This document shows positions 45,828 to 55,785 of a stretch of DNA of 64,000 bases, piece after piece; position 1 is the first letter of the stretch, and each line of letters begins with the position of its first letter. The position numbers were made by a program, and so were the translations under genes. Under the pieces are notes generated by a model. That model worked only from the letters and a program-made list of their open reading frames with translations. It searched no databases and was not told the DNA's origin. This DNA comes from Mesocricetibacter intestinalis (GTDB taxonomy: Bacteria; Pseudomonadota; Gammaproteobacteria; Enterobacterales; Pasteurellaceae): assembly GCF_004363295.1 (NCBI RefSeq), contig NZ_SNYQ01000008.1:30216-94215 (forward strand), read 5' to 3'.

Positions 45828-45848
45828 AAACCTATTCCGTATCGGAAT

Positions 45849-46418
45849 TTAAGAGACCAAGGCCCATAAAACCGGGAACAAATCGTACATGACGCGATTC
45901 GCATAGAATAAGGCAAAGGCAACAATCATCGGTGAGAAATCAATCATGCCGGTACGAGGTAAAATACGTCTGAGCGGTGCAAGCACAGGCTCTCCGAGCT
46001 GATAGAGTAAATAAGAGAAAGGATCGGCACCGCGTCTGAACCAACTCATAATCGCGCCGATAAAAATAACATATAGAATCATCTTACCGAAGGTTTTTAC
46101 AACGCCCAGCACACCGATAATCAGATAGGTCGGCCATGAGTGCAGCAAATCGCTATGCCAAACGCCGCCTGCAATTGCAAGTAAAGGCAATTTGATTGCG
46201 CCGAATAAAAACACGGCAAATAATACCGCCAGATCCAGATTTTTCACCGTAGGGATAAATTTACGCAACGGATTCAGTACCGGATTGGTTATTTTTACCA
46301 GAGTCTGAGATAAGGGGTTATAAAAATCCACCCGGCAATACTGAAACCACATACGCAGCATCAGTATCAGCATATACAGAAGAATCAGGCTATCCACCAA
46401 AAATTGAAGGGAATTCAT
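45849..46418 (-). CDS. yggT: YggT-family membrane protein
   Basis: Inner-membrane protein of 189 residues with two YGGT repeats. Each carries the pattern MLRMWFQYCRVDFYNPLSQTLVKITNPVLNPLRKFIP or MSWFRRGADPFSYLLYQLGEPVLAPLRRILP. Predicted to span the membrane about four times. The role is unclear; members in other species affect osmotic tolerance or cell division. It is in an operon with yggU. Confidence 0.95.
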   Translation of the reverse strand: MNSLQFLVDSLILLYMLILMLRMWFQYCRVDFYNPLSQTLVKITNPVLNPLRKFIPTVKNLDLAVLFAVFLFGAIKLPLLAIAGGVWHSDLLHSWPTYLIIGVLGVVKTFGKMILYVIFIGAIMSWFRRGADPFSYLLYQLGEPVLAPLRRILPRTGMIDFSPMIVAFALFYANRVMYDLFPVLWALVS

Positions 46419-46605
46419 ATTGTTCCTTGTTAGATTAAATCAGATAAGTATTCCGGTAATAGTTATTCGTCCGTTCCTGCTATTACCGGCTGAAATGTTA
46501 AATATCTTTGCATAGATGGCGACAAATTGCACTTATTCAAGCCGAAGTGCGCTCAATTTTATTCGTTTTTTTAGCGCTCGTAAAAATAACGGCTGTCGCC
46601 AGCCG

Positions 46606-47553
46606 TTATAACCAACCTTTTCGTTTAAAGTACCAATATGGTGCAAAGGCTGCCAGAGCCATTAGGCCGAGAGCCATGGGGTAACCGAATTTAAACCCCA
46701 ATTCCGGCATATTACCGAAGTTCATGCCGTAATTTGACGCCACCAATGTCGGTGGTAGGAAAATAACGGAAACCACCGAGAAGATTTTAATAATCCGGTT
46801 CTGTTCGATATTAATAAAGCCCATGGCAGCCTGCATTAGAAAGTTCACTTTCTGGAACAGTGATTCGTTATGGGGCTGTAGAGATTCAATATCGCGCAGG
46901 ATTTCGCGCGCCTGCTCCAGCTGATTGATCGGTAAGCGGGTTTTACGCACCAAGAAACTCAAAGCGCGCTGCGTATCCATCAGGCATAGGCGAACTTTAG
47001 AACTGGTATCTTCCTGCTCGGTCAATGTGGCCAGGGCTTGATCGAAGGCTTCGCCTTGTTTTCCGTCCAGTACGACGCGCCCTAATTTCTCCAGATCGGA
47101 ATATACGGTTTCAATAACGTCCGCCAGCTGTTCGATTTTCGTTTCGAATAAATCCAGCAGCACTTCATAGGCATTACATTCTTCCAAACGCTGATAACGG
47201 GAACGCATTCGATATAAACGGAATGCGGGCAAATCGCGATCGCGCAGGGTAAACAGGCGCCCGTCCCGAATGGTAAAAGCGACGCTGGCTAAATCCGCAT
47301 AATCTTCTTCGTCCTCACAATAGAAAAAGGAGTGCAGATGCAAACCGTCTTCATCTTCGAAAAAACGGGCGGAAGCCTCGATGTCTTCCAATTCCAGAAA
47401 AGAAGCCAAGCTTTGCTCCAACCCTTCCTGCAAAATTTCACGTTCTTCCGTACTAGGCTCGACTAAATCAATCCAGATTGCGGTATTCAGCTCGCGGCTT
47501 TCATCATCTAAGCGGATCAGACGCGCATCTTCAAGTGCAAAGGCATTTATCAT
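46606..47553 (-). CDS. corA: Magnesium/cobalt transporter
   Basis: Homopentameric Mg2+ channel of 315 residues. A long N-terminal cytoplasmic domain with acidic stretch ([24 protein letters not shown]) is followed by the long stalk helix. Two C-terminal membrane segments flank the selectivity motif [10 protein letters not shown], and it ends [16 protein letters not shown] is present. It is monocistronic as far as can be seen; the long upstream region (47554-47960) shows no recognisable leader peptide or magnesium riboswitch. Confidence 0.96.
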   Translation of the reverse strand: MINAFALEDARLIRLDDESRELNTAIWIDLVEPSTEEREILQEGLEQSLASFLELEDIEASARFFEDEDGLHLHSFFYCEDEEDYADLASVAFTIRDGRLFTLRDRDLPAFRLYRMRSRYQRLEECNAYEVLLDLFETKIEQLADVIETVYSDLEKLGRVVLDGKQGEAFDQALATLTEQEDTSSKVRLCLMDTQRALSFLVRKTRLPINQLEQAREILRDIESLQPHNESLFQKVNFLMQAAMGFINIEQNRIIKIFSVVSVIFLPPTLVASNYGMNFGNMPELGFKFGYPMALGLMALAAFAPYWYFKRKGWL

Positions 47554-47960
47554 TTTTCATACTCCCTGTTGGGCTATGAACAACGCGATGAACAAAAAAG
47601 ACCGATAGCATAGAAATAGAATTTTCACAAATAATAATGAAAACAATGCTATACAGTGAAAAAAGATACCTTCAAAAAAAGGGTAAATGAATACTTACCG
47701 GCAAAACCCCACCGATAAGCAGAATGTCGGCGAGATTTAGAAAACAAATTTCAATCGGTATCGACTGTGGCTGTCCAAAGTGTGTGTCCTCTTGTTACTA
47801 AATCGTGGCGCATATTACGCCGTCAGGCCTCTTTCGTCAAGTTTTTCAACAGGATTTTATCCCCTTTCCGCCGTCCTTTTACGCGCTATTACCCGACCTG
47901 TCGTTACATTGCAGATAAAAAATCTCTTGCCACAGCAAGAGATTTTTTTATCCTTCATTT
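47554..47960. other. Intergenic region upstream of corA
   Basis: About 400 bases between yggL and corA start regions. It holds the yggL terminator (47917-47948). I found no convincing small gene or known RNA in the remainder. Confidence 0.5.
47917..47948. terminator. Terminator downstream of yggL
   Basis: AAAAATCTCTTGC-type arm (47917-47930) pairs with GCAAGAGATTTTTT (47935-47948), loop CACA. A/T runs on both sides make it bidirectional. Confidence 0.88.
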
Positions 47961-48299
47961 TTATTTTGCCGGGTAATCCCACCAGATATCGAATAGCTCA
48001 CTGATTTCGATTTGCGCTAATCCGTTTTTTTCCAGCCAGTTTTTAACCAACTCGCGGTGGCTTTCATCGCATTTACCGATTTTTTCCAAGCAAACCAACC
48101 CTTCCCAATGTAAATAACCGCTTCCTTCATAAGCCAGACCATGAGGCTGAATAACCTCAGCGATAAAACGGTCGACCACTTCATCAACCTGCTCAACCGG
48201 CGTATTATCGGCAAATTGCCAGTTAACTAAAAAACCCAATTCCTGGAATTCGGCCAGGTGCATTTTTTTGCGTTGTCTGCGGTTACGTGCTATAGCCAT
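47961..48299 (-). CDS. yggL: YggL-family (DUF469) protein
   Basis: Small protein of 112 residues. The N-terminal MAIARNRRQRKKMHLAEFQELGF and the YEGSGYLHWEGLVCL core are diagnostic of YggL. The family has been linked to 50S ribosome association, but the role is not settled. It follows trmB by 23 bases, the usual trmB-yggL pairing. Confidence 0.94.
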   Translation of the reverse strand: MAIARNRRQRKKMHLAEFQELGFLVNWQFADNTPVEQVDEVVDRFIAEVIQPHGLAYEGSGYLHWEGLVCLEKIGKCDESHRELVKNWLEKNGLAQIEISELFDIWWDYPAK

Positions 48300-48322
48300 A
48301 TTGTTTCTCCTATGCTTGTTGA

Positions 48323-49090
48323 TTAACTGTCTGATACCTGTTCAGCCTTAATGAAATACAAATCCCATACGCCATGTCCGAGGCGCTGACCGCGCTGTTC
48401 GAATTTGGTCTGAGGGCGAAATTCGGGGCGCGGAATATAATCTCCCTGCGGCGATTGATTTATCAGTCTGGGATTGGCGCTCAAAACTTCGAGCATATGT
48501 TCCGCATAATTCTGCCAGTCCGTCGCCATATGAATAAAGCCGCCGTCGCATAATTTCTCCATTACCGCCGTAATAAACGCCGGCTGTACAATACGGCGTT
48601 TATGATGTTTCGCTTTATGCCAAGGGTCGGGGAAAAACAGCTGTAAACCGGCAAGACTGCCCTCGGCAATACTGTCGCGCAGAATTTCCGTGGCATCATG
48701 GCATATCAGGCGTAAATTAGTCAGTTTTTTTTCCAGCGCATAAGCGATACAGGCCCCGACGCCCGGCGTATGCACTTCAATACCGAGATAATTCTTATCA
48801 GGATTGTTATATGCCATCTCCACCAGGGATTTGCCCATGCCGAAACCTATTTCCAGGATAACCGGGTGATTATTGCCGTAAATAGCCGAAAAATCAAAGT
48901 GTTCGCGCTGGTAGTCCAGACCGAAATCGGCCCAGTGCGTATTCATCGCATTTTTCTGATATTCGCTTAAACGTCCGGTACGCAATACAAAACTACGTAC
49001 TTTTCGTTTATAACGTCCGTCTTCGGTAAATTCCGCATTTTCTACAGTTTTACGTTTCTGATCGGCAAAAGTGATTTTCTGTTCCGACAT
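48323..49090 (-). CDS. trmB: tRNA (guanine-N7-)-methyltransferase
   Basis: Makes m7G46 in tRNA using S-adenosylmethionine. It has 255 residues. The SAM-binding motif [16 protein letters not shown] and the acidic [13 protein letters not shown] are present. The catalytic/RNA-binding [16 protein letters not shown] motif and the C-terminal [19 protein letters not shown], typical of TrmB, follow. It is divergent from mutY (about 240 bases), the same order as in E. coli (mutY / trmB-yggL). Confidence 0.97.
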   Translation of the reverse strand: MSEQKITFADQKRKTVENAEFTEDGRYKRKVRSFVLRTGRLSEYQKNAMNTHWADFGLDYQREHFDFSAIYGNNHPVILEIGFGMGKSLVEMAYNNPDKNYLGIEVHTPGVGACIAYALEKKLTNLRLICHDATEILRDSIAEGSLAGLQLFFPDPWHKAKHHKRRIVQPAFITAVMEKLCDGGFIHMATDWQNYAEHMLEVLSANPRLINQSPQGDYIPRPEFRPQTKFEQRGQRLGHGVWDLYFIKAEQVSDS

Positions 49091-49329
49091 ATTCTCTTTC
49101 CAATATAATTTTGCGTCCGGATTATAAGGGGTTTGGATAAATAATTCAAAACTATCCTCCCCCGGCCCGGAAATGAAAAAAACTTTGCCGAAAACAACCG
49201 CTCTTTTACCTCTTTACCCCGCCCCGCTCCCTCTTCTCTCACAATGGGAGATCGGAAAAAGCCGCTGAACATTCATATATAATCATGCTAAACTGCGGCC
49301 TAAATGTTATCACCCATTGATTATAAAAT

Positions 49330-50496
49330 ATGCTAGCGACTTCCTGTGTAAATGCGCCTTTCGCCCGTGCCGTACTGGCTTGGTACGATAAATTCGGGCG
49401 TAAAAATCTGCCTTGGCAGCAAAATAAAAGCCTGTATAAGGTGTGGCTGTCCGAGGTAATGCTGCAACAGACTCAGGTCGCCACGGTGATCCCTTATTTC
49501 GAACGTTTTATCCAAGCCTTTCCGAATATAACCGCCCTGGCCGATGCGCCTTTAGACGAGGTGCTACATCTCTGGACCGGTTTAGGCTACTATGCGCGGG
49601 CAAGAAATTTACATCAAGCGGCACAAACCATAAGGGATCAATATCAGGGGGAGTTTCCGACGGATTTTCAACAGGTATTGGCGCTGTCCGGTATCGGGCG
49701 CAGTACCGCCGGTGCTATATTATCCTCCTGTTTGGACGCCCCTTATCCGATTCTGGACGGTAATGTTAAACGCGTACTGTCCCGCTATTTTGCCGTTGAA
49801 GGCTGGCCGGGCGAAAGCCGAACGGAGCAACGGTTATGGCAGCTCAGTGCAGAGGTAACACCAACCTCAAGAGTGGCGGATTTTAATCAGGTAATGATGG
49901 ATCTGGGTGCGATGGTTTGCACCCGAACCAAGCCCAAATGCTCCCTTTGTCCGCTTCAATCCGACTGTCGTGCCAATATACGGGGTAACTGGGCGGATTA
50001 TCCGGCTAAAAAGCCGGCTAAAAATCTGCCCCGGCGGCAAAGTTATTTCTTAATTCTGGCACATAACGGTAAAGTAGCTCTTGAACAACGCGAACAGTCG
50101 GGGCTATGGGGCGGGTTATATTGCTTTCCCCAGTTTTCCGATAAAACGGAATTACTCGCCCATCTGCAATCCATGGGAATCCGCCGTTATCAGGAATGGA
50201 CCGCTTTTCGTCATACCTTTAGTCATTTTCATCTGGATATTTACCCGGTTTTTGCCCAACTTGATGAGCAACGGGAAGATGAAAACCGTAGCGACTGGAA
50301 AAAAGTAGCGGAAAATTCGGCGCAATATGAATCTTCTGTACCAACAAAGGTCAAATATTGGTATGATCCCGCATCACCCGCGCAAATCGGGTTAGCAACC
50401 CCTGTAAAGAATTTATTAACGGAATTTCAAAAAAGGACGGCACTATGGCAAGAACCCTGTTCTGCGAATACCTTAAAAAAGAAGCCGAAGGCTTAG
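49330..50496 (+). CDS. mutY: A/G-specific adenine glycosylase
   Basis: Removes adenine mispaired with 8-oxoguanine. It has 388 residues (E. coli 350). Catalytic Glu42 in [10 protein letters not shown], the helix-hairpin-helix [15 protein letters not shown] and catalytic Asp in [10 protein letters not shown] are all present. The 4Fe-4S cluster ligands follow the C-x6-C-x2-C-x5-C pattern ([17 protein letters not shown]). The C-terminal MutT-like domain that senses 8-oxoG begins near residue 235. The last 52 bases overlap the start of yggX in another frame, so the protein has a short Lys-rich tail that may be non-conserved. Confidence 0.96.
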   Translation: MLATSCVNAPFARAVLAWYDKFGRKNLPWQQNKSLYKVWLSEVMLQQTQVATVIPYFERFIQAFPNITALADAPLDEVLHLWTGLGYYARARNLHQAAQTIRDQYQGEFPTDFQQVLALSGIGRSTAGAILSSCLDAPYPILDGNVKRVLSRYFAVEGWPGESRTEQRLWQLSAEVTPTSRVADFNQVMMDLGAMVCTRTKPKCSLCPLQSDCRANIRGNWADYPAKKPAKNLPRRQSYFLILAHNGKVALEQREQSGLWGGLYCFPQFSDKTELLAHLQSMGIRRYQEWTAFRHTFSHFHLDIYPVFAQLDEQREDENRSDWKKVAENSAQYESSVPTKVKYWYDPASPAQIGLATPVKNLLTEFQKRTALWQEPCSANTLKKKPKA

Positions 50497-50717
50497 ATTT
50501 TCAACTTTATCCCGGCGAACTGGGTAAGCGTATTTTTGACCATATCAGCAAACAGGCATGGGGAGAATGGATGAAGAAGCAAACCATGCTGGTCAATGAG
50601 AAAAAACTCAATATGATGAATGCGGATCACCGTAAACTTCTGGAACAGGAAATGATTAACTTCTTATTCGAAGGAAAAGAGGTTCATATTGAAGGATATG
50701 TCCCGCCGGCGGATTAA
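50445..50717 (+). CDS. yggX: Iron-trafficking/oxidative protection protein YggX
   Basis: Small protein of 90 residues nearly identical in motif order to E. coli Ygg[23 protein letters not shown], then [29 protein letters not shown] and [12 protein letters not shown]. It is linked to protection of Fe-S clusters from oxidative damage. The start ATG is inside the mutY reading frame (52-base overlap), with AAGGA about 9 bases upstream. mutY-yggX-mltC is the ancestral order, and spacing to mltC is 12 bases. Confidence 0.96.
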   Translation: MARTLFCEYLKKEAEGLDFQLYPGELGKRIFDHISKQAWGEWMKKQTMLVNEKKLNMMNADHRKLLEQEMINFLFEGKEVHIEGYVPPAD

Positions 50718-50729
50718 TGGGCTGTAACC

Positions 50730-51803
50730 ATGAAAATAAAACAATATTTCGCGCTGCTGTTAATTCCGTTTTTATATGCCTGTTCTTCCAGTCGGGATAA
50801 TTCCTATGATGATATTTTCGCCAAAGACACTCATGGTCTGGATCTGCTGACCGGACAGTTTTCACAAAATATCGATCAAATCTGGGGCGTCAACGAATTA
50901 CTGGTGGCCAGTCGTAAAGATTACGTTAAATATACCGATAGTTATTATACCCGCAGCCACATCAGCTTCGAAGAAGGGCAGATTAACGTAGAAACTCTGG
51001 CGGATACCTCCCGTTTGCATACCGCTATCGTACATATTCTGTTAATGGGGTCCGATGCCCGCGGTATTGATTTATTCGCTTCCGGCGATGTGCCGATCAG
51101 CAGCCGTCCGTTTTTGGTCGGTCAGGTAGTGGATAATTTCAACCAACCCATTCGCGATATCGCTACAGCAAGCAGTTTTGCCGACTATTTAATTCAAAAT
51201 AAACTGCGTACCCGCAGTTTAAGTAACGGGCGCAAGGTTCAATATGTAACCATTGCTATGATTGCGAATCACGTTAGCGTTCGTGCCAGAAAATATCTGC
51301 CCTATATTCGTCAGGCCGCACGTCGTTACGATATTGATGAAAGCCTGATCCTCGGCATTATGCAAACCGAATCCAGTTTTAACCCTTATGCAATAAGCTA
51401 TGCCAATGCTATGGGACTTATGCAAGTAGTACCTCATACGGCAGGACGGGACGTGTTTAAAATGAAGGGGCGCTCCGGTCAGCCGAACAAGAGCTACTTA
51501 TTTGATCCGGAGAAAAATATCGACGCCGGTGTATCCTACCTATGGCTGTTACGTAATGAATATCTGGCCGGCATCATTGATCCGATTTCCATGCGCTACG
51601 CCATGATTTCATCTTATAACAGCGGTGCCGGTGCGGTATTACGCGTCTTCCACAGCGATAAATACGAAGCGATAAATCAAATTAACCGATTACAGCCGGA
51701 ACAGGTATATCGGATTTTAACCACCAATCATCCTTCGTCGCAGGCCAGAAACTATCTGTTAAAGGTGAACAAAGCACAGCGTAGTTATCGTAGCGCACGT
51801 TAA
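50730..51803 (+). CDS. mltC: Membrane-bound lytic murein transglycosylase C
   Basis: Outer-membrane lipoprotein that cleaves peptidoglycan glycan strands. It has 357 residues; the lipobox LYAC places the lipid on Cys18. The DUF3393-type N-terminal domain (about 30-180) precedes an SLT domain: [37 protein letters not shown] with the catalytic Glu in QTESS, then [12 protein letters not shown]. It is the last gene of mutY-yggX-mltC and is followed by a terminator. Confidence 0.96.
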   Translation: MKIKQYFALLLIPFLYACSSSRDNSYDDIFAKDTHGLDLLTGQFSQNIDQIWGVNELLVASRKDYVKYTDSYYTRSHISFEEGQINVETLADTSRLHTAIVHILLMGSDARGIDLFASGDVPISSRPFLVGQVVDNFNQPIRDIATASSFADYLIQNKLRTRSLSNGRKVQYVTIAMIANHVSVRARKYLPYIRQAARRYDIDESLILGIMQTESSFNPYAISYANAMGLMQVVPHTAGRDVFKMKGRSGQPNKSYLFDPEKNIDAGVSYLWLLRNEYLAGIIDPISMRYAMISSYNSGAGAVLRVFHSDKYEAINQINRLQPEQVYRILTTNHPSSQARNYLLKVNKAQRSYRSAR

Positions 51804-51826
51804 CTGTCGTATTATTCTTCAAAAAC

Positions 51827-51861
51827 AAACGGGATAGTCTTGCAAACTGTCCCGTTTTTTT
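51827..51861 (+). terminator. Terminator after mltC
   Basis: AAACGGGATAGT (51827-51838) pairs with ACTGTCCCGTTT (51846-51857) with one mismatch and a 7-base loop, followed by a T run. Confidence 0.85.
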
Positions 51862-51897
51862 CAGCTTGAACCGAATGTTTCTTCTTCACCCGGCATA

Positions 51898-53235
51898 TTA
51901 TTCGGCGCTATCAGCCGCTTTTTTATCCGCCGTTTTCTTTCCGTTTAGGGCGGCATCCAGTTTTTCTTTATCCAACCCCTTCTCCCAACGAGCAATCACA
52001 ATGGTAGCGCAAGCATTACCCACAAGATTGGTTAAGGCGCGGCATTCGGACATAAAGCGGTCGATCCCCAGAATCAGCGCCATACCCGCAACAGGTACCG
52101 TAGGTACTACGGATAAGGTGGCGGCTAGGGTAATAAAACCGGCCCCCGTTACCCCAGCGGCACCTTTAGAACTCAGCATAGCGACCAGTAACACCGTCAA
52201 CTGCTCTCCCCAAGACAAATCTATACCTACGGCCTGAGCAATAAACAAGGCTGCCATGGTCATATAAATATTAGTACCGTCCAGATTAAAGGAATAGCCG
52301 GTAGGTACCACCAAACCCACGATGGATTTCTCACAGCCCGCATTCTGCATCTTCTGCATCAGTGTCGGCAGTGCCGCTTCCGAAGATGAGGTTCCCAGCA
52401 CCAGCCAGAGCTCATCTTTAATATACCGAATCATTTTCAAGATGGAAAAGCCGTTATAACGCGCAACTGCCCCTAGAATCACCAGCACAAAAAGAATTGA
52501 AGTCAGATAAAAAGTAGCGACCAATAGCAGCAGATTACCAATGGAAGATATACCGTACTTACCTATGGTAAAGGCCATAGCGCCGAAAGCCCCCACCGGT
52601 GCGGCATACATCAGAATAGATACCATTTTAAATACCGGTGCGGACAGATCCTGAAGCAAATTGGTTACCGGCCGCGCTTTATCTCCCACAATGGCAAGGG
52701 ATACGCCGAATAACACCGAAACGAACAGTACCTGCAATATATTGCCTTCCGTCAAGGGACTGAGCATGGTGGTAGGAATAATATTCATCATAAAATCCAC
52801 AATGGAGCTGCTTTGGGCTTTTTCCACATATCCCGCCACCTTATCAGCCTGCAAGGTGGAAGGATCAATATGCAGACCCGCCCCCGGCTTAACCACATTG
52901 GCGACGACCATACCAACAATCAGAGCAATGGTAGAAAAAGTAATAAAATAGGCAAAGGCTTTTCCCGCTACCCGTCCGACAGTTTTAACATTATTCATGC
53001 CGGCAATCCCGGTTACCACGGTTAGAAAAATCACCGGTGCAATAATCATCTTCACCAGTTTAATAAAGGCGTCCCCCAGAGGTTTCATGGTAACCCCGAT
53101 ATCCGGCACAAAATGCCCCAATAAAATCCCCACCACAATGGCAAATATTACCTGTACGTAAAGAATCTGATAGAACTTTTGTTTTTTACGCGGTGCACCC
53201 GCTCTAAATTCGGAAGCATCGATTTTAATCAACAT
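51898..53235 (-). CDS. dctA: Aerobic-type C4-dicarboxylate:cation symporter
   Basis: Inner-membrane DAACS-family transporter of 445 residues for succinate, fumarate, malate or aspartate. Motifs: [17 protein letters not shown], the serine-rich re-entrant loop [14 protein letters not shown], the [21 protein letters not shown] unit and [22 protein letters not shown]. The pattern matches DctA more closely than GltP. The N-terminal 15 residues and Lys/Asp-rich C-tail are cytoplasmic. A perfect palindrome (53413-53428) lies about 180 bases upstream. Confidence 0.93.
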   Translation of the reverse strand: MLIKIDASEFRAGAPRKKQKFYQILYVQVIFAIVVGILLGHFVPDIGVTMKPLGDAFIKLVKMIIAPVIFLTVVTGIAGMNNVKTVGRVAGKAFAYFITFSTIALIVGMVVANVVKPGAGLHIDPSTLQADKVAGYVEKAQSSSIVDFMMNIIPTTMLSPLTEGNILQVLFVSVLFGVSLAIVGDKARPVTNLLQDLSAPVFKMVSILMYAAPVGAFGAMAFTIGKYGISSIGNLLLLVATFYLTSILFVLVILGAVARYNGFSILKMIRYIKDELWLVLGTSSSEAALPTLMQKMQNAGCEKSIVGLVVPTGYSFNLDGTNIYMTMAALFIAQAVGIDLSWGEQLTVLLVAMLSSKGAAGVTGAGFITLAATLSVVPTVPVAGMALILGIDRFMSECRALTNLVGNACATIVIARWEKGLDKEKLDAALNGKKTADKKAADSAE

Positions 53236-53412
53236 AAAGCCTTTTCCCCGATATATTAAAAATTATTTAACATAAGAACGAAATATTTCCGCTCTCGATA
53301 ATCACCGGTAACAATTTTTATCACTACCGGCAAGCATATAAACTCATTCCTAAACAAACATAAAAATACCATTAATACGGTGCAAATGAAAATCCGATCT
53401 TATGTAAAAAAT

Positions 53413-53428
53413 TTGTGATAGATCACAA
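53413..53428. promoter_or_regulatory. Palindrome TTGTGAT-AG-ATCACAA upstream of dctA
   Basis: A perfect 7-2-7 inverted repeat. The half-sites resemble CRP (TGTGA/TCACA), but the spacer is 4 instead of 6 bases, so it is not a canonical CRP site. It is a possible operator for dctA or the tRNA operon. Confidence 0.35.
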
Positions 53429-53683
53429 GTTTTAATAATTTATTCCTTACATTTTTACTACAATAGAATAAACTGCGTTGCTCTCTTCCGATTTCTTAAT
53501 AAAAGCACTATAAAACCTTTTGATTTCCCCGTCCGCTTCCGGCGCATCACTTAAAATAACAAGCTAACACTTTGTTTATTGCCCGATATTTTGCGCCGAA
53601 TAAATAATCTGTTGTTTAAATACCCGTTTTGCGTAGCAAATAAGCAAACGCTCGAAAAAAAAGAGATTTTTAAATTATAGGTG

Positions 53684-53712
53684 TTGACTTAACTCGGAAA
53701 AAAAGGTTTAAT
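53684..53712 (+). promoter_or_regulatory. Promoter of the tRNA-Phe/tRNA-Asn operon
   Basis: TTGACT (53684-53689), 17-base spacer, TTTAAT (53707-53712), then a GC-rich discriminator ACGCCCCG, typical of stringently controlled tRNA promoters. Confidence 0.8.
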
Positions 53713-53743
53713 ACGCCCCGTGTTGACGCGCTGAGCGCAATAC

Positions 53744-53819
53744 GCCTCGATAGCTCAGTCGGTAGAGCAGGGGATTGAAAATCCCCGTGTCGGTGGTTCG
53801 ATTCCGCCTCGAGGCACCA
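53744..53819 (+). tRNA. tRNA-Phe (GAA)
   Basis: 76 bases with the D-loop TAGCTCAGTCGGTAGAGCA, anticodon stem GGGGA/TCCCC with anticodon GAA in TTGAAAA, T-loop GGTTCGATTCC and encoded CCA end. Acceptor arms GCCTCGA and TCGAGGC pair. Confidence 0.98.
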
Positions 53820-53824
53820 TCTAT

Positions 53825-53900
53825 TCCTCCTTAGTTCAGTCGGTAGAACGGCGGACTGTTAATCCGTATGTCGCTGGTTCAAGTCCAGCAGGAGGAGCCA
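53825..53900 (+). tRNA. tRNA-Asn (GTT)
   Basis: 76 bases: acceptor TCCTCCT pairs with AGGAGGA, anticodon stem GCGGA/TCCGT with anticodon GTT in CTGTTAA, T-arm GGTTCAAGTCC, discriminator G and CCA encoded. It follows tRNA-Phe by five bases and shares its promoter. Confidence 0.98.
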
Positions 53901-53907
53901 TATTCCG

Positions 53908-53935
53908 AAAAGCCGCTAAATATAGCGGCTTTTTT
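53908..53935 (+). terminator. Terminator of the tRNA operon
   Basis: AAAAGCCGCTA (53908-53918) pairs with TAGCGGCTTTT (53923-53933), loop AATA, followed by T residues. Confidence 0.92.
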
Positions 53936-54144
53936 CATACAAGCTGTTTTGATTCAAAAAACAAACGTTCCATTTAACATCATTAAAAACGTTAAAAAAA
54001 GCCTACCAGCTATAACATTCTGTATCAGGGAAGCCTGTGTTCCGGTACAGTAGCGATAACTTATTGAGTTCACCTGTTCTCGTTTGTTGCAGGTGCTAAT
54101 TGGCGCTTAGCCGGTATGATATGAAGGCGAGGGGGAAATGCCGG

Positions 54145-55083
54145 CTATATAAATAGCCGACCTAGATGTTCCGTAGCAGATTCGTCGATAATCGCCCCTT
54201 TGTGCTGAATCACAATAGCTGCCAGCTGATTGCCCTGGGCGCAACAGGTATCCAGCGGTTTACCCTGTAAATAGCCGGCGAGGAAACCGGCATTAAAGGA
54301 ATCGCCGGCGGAGGTGGTGTCCACCACATTTTGCACCGGAGTGGTTGCCACAAAGCTCTGTTTACCATTTTCACAAACAGTAGCGCCCGCAGCGCCCTGT
54401 TTCACAATAATTTTGCCAATATTAAATGCGGATAAACGGGCAATGGTAGCCTGTTCATTGCTATCGCCCCACAGTAAATTTTCATCATCAAAGGTTACTA
54501 AAGCGATATCCACTAAGGGCAATAACGCCTGATAACAAGCCTGAGCCTGCGCTTTGCTAAGCCAGAGTTGCGGACGGAAATTGGTATCGAAAGCAATTTC
54601 AACTCCATTTTGTTTTAATGCGCTTAACTGCGAGAGCAACAAAGTGCGGTCATTTTCGGGTAGAATCGCCAGGCTGATACCGCTAAGGTAAATCATTTGG
54701 ACATCTTGCAGTTCCGACAACAGCTGCGGATAATCCAGATGTTGTAACAGATAGCGGGCGGCAGACTGGTTGCGCCAGTAAAGGAAAGTCCGTTCGCCCT
54801 GAGGATCCAGCTGAATCAGGTATAGCCCGGCACAACGTTTCTCATCGCGCAGTACCCAACGGGTATCTATCCCCTCCGCCTGCCAGCGTTCAATCATGCC
54901 CTGACTAAGCTTATCCGTGCCTAAGGCGGAAACATAGCAAACCTGCAACTCTTCCCTCGAACTGACTCTGGCCAGATAGGTGGCGGTATTCAGCGTATCG
55001 CCGCCGTAAGTTTGGTACATAGTGCCGAAGGGTTCACCGTTCAGCTCTATCATACATTCACCGATAAGGGCGATTTTTTTCAT
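54145..55083 (-). CDS. kdgK: 2-dehydro-3-deoxygluconate kinase
   Basis: Phosphorylates KDG to KDPG. PfkB/ribokinase family, 312 residues. The N-terminal IALIGECMIELNG and GGDTLNTATYLAR bind the sugar acid. The C-terminal VDTTSAGDSFNAGFLAGYLQG carries the anion hole and catalytic Asp (AGDSFN). The start has GAGGAAA upstream. It is the last gene of the TRAP/uxu operon, 18 bases after the GntR gene. The stop codon lies inside a small hairpin (54142-54159). An uptake signal is inside the gene (54651-54660). No eda gene is in the window, so KDPG cleavage must be encoded elsewhere. Confidence 0.95.
   Translation of the reverse strand: MKKIALIGECMIELNGEPFGTMYQTYGGDTLNTATYLARVSSREELQVCYVSALGTDKLSQGMIERWQAEGIDTRWVLRDEKRCAGLYLIQLDPQGERTFLYWRNQSAARYLLQHLDYPQLLSELQDVQMIYLSGISLAILPENDRTLLLSQLSALKQNGVEIAFDTNFRPQLWLSKAQAQACYQALLPLVDIALVTFDDENLLWGDSNEQATIARLSAFNIGKIIVKQGAAGATVCENGKQSFVATTPVQNVVDTTSAGDSFNAGFLAGYLQGKPLDTCCAQGNQLAAIVIQHKGAIIDESATEHLGRLFI
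54651..54660 (+). repeat. DNA uptake signal sequence inside kdgK
   Basis: AAAGTGCGGT within the coding sequence. Confidence 0.85.
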
Positions 55084-55101
55084 GCTTTTTCCTCAAAGAG
55101 A

Positions 55102-55776
55102 TTATTTTTTATTGAAATAATGGCTGAATTCTTTTTCGAAACTATCCTTATCCAGTTCGTATTGATATAAATGCTGCTCAATACATTGACAAGCCGTATG
55201 TTTATCTTGTTCATGAATGGCTTTCAACAGTACTTTATGTTCCTCAAGGGTTTTGATTGAAGGCTTATTTTTAAAGATAAATGTTCTGGCTCTGTCGAAA
55301 TGGATATTCAAACCTTTCATCAGCGTATAAATCTGATTTTTATTGGTAAGTTGAAAAAATAACTGGTGGAATTCATTATCCAATTCGAGAAACTTTTCGT
55401 AGTTTCCCTGGTTTAAATAAAACTCCTGTAGACTTACGCATTCATCTAACAGATGAAGTTGTTTTTGATAATCCGCTTCACATAATAAAGCGACCACTTC
55501 TTTTTCCAGGGTTTTACGTAAAAAACGAGCCTCTTCAACAAGATTCGGATCAATCAGAGAAATGAAAGTTCCTTTCTGGGGCTGGATAGTTACAGCCCCG
55601 TTTTTCGCAAGATCAATTAATGCTTCTCTTACCGGCGTTCGACTGATGCCTAATAAATTGGCTAATTCAATCTCGCTGACTTTACTGCCGGGAACTAATT
55701 CCATGTTGACTATCATTTCTCGGATAACGCGATATGCGTAGTCGCGAGAAGATTCTCGAAGCTTTGGCTCTATCAT
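55102..55776 (-). CDS. GntR-family regulator of the hexuronate operon
   Basis: Regulator of 224 residues. The N-terminal winged helix (YAYRVIREMIVNMELVPGSKVSEIELANLLGISRTPVREALIDLAKNGAVTIQPQKGTFIS in sense, residues 10-69) is typical of the FadR-subfamily GntR proteins. A C-terminal FCD ligand domain follows with metal-binding positions (EFHQLFFQL, and later HKVLLKAIHE, CIEQHLYQY). UxuR-like by position, but it is not closely E. coli UxuR in sequence. A GTATAC-centred palindrome (62366-62383) in front of the operon is its probable operator, with a hexonate such as mannonate or fructuronate as inducer. Confidence 0.9.
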   Translation of the reverse strand: MIEPKLRESSRDYAYRVIREMIVNMELVPGSKVSEIELANLLGISRTPVREALIDLAKNGAVTIQPQKGTFISLIDPNLVEEARFLRKTLEKEVVALLCEADYQKQLHLLDECVSLQEFYLNQGNYEKFLELDNEFHQLFFQLTNKNQIYTLMKGLNIHFDRARTFIFKNKPSIKTLEEHKVLLKAIHEQDKHTACQCIEQHLYQYELDKDSFEKEFSHYFNKK

Positions 55777-55785
55777 TTTACTCCC

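Larger units (their letters stand above)
53236..53743. other. Intergenic region between dctA and tRNA-Phe
   Basis: About 500 bases. It holds the 53413-53428 palindrome and the strong tRNA promoter (53684-53712). AT-rich otherwise; no gene seen. Confidence 0.6.

Noticed and set aside
47554..47960. Magnesium-responsive leader or riboswitch upstream of corA
   Set aside because: I could not find an M-box-like fold or a leader peptide; only the yggL terminator is clear.
53413..53428. Canonical CRP site upstream of dctA
   Set aside because: The half-sites fit but the spacer is 4 rather than 6 bases; kept only as an unassigned palindrome.
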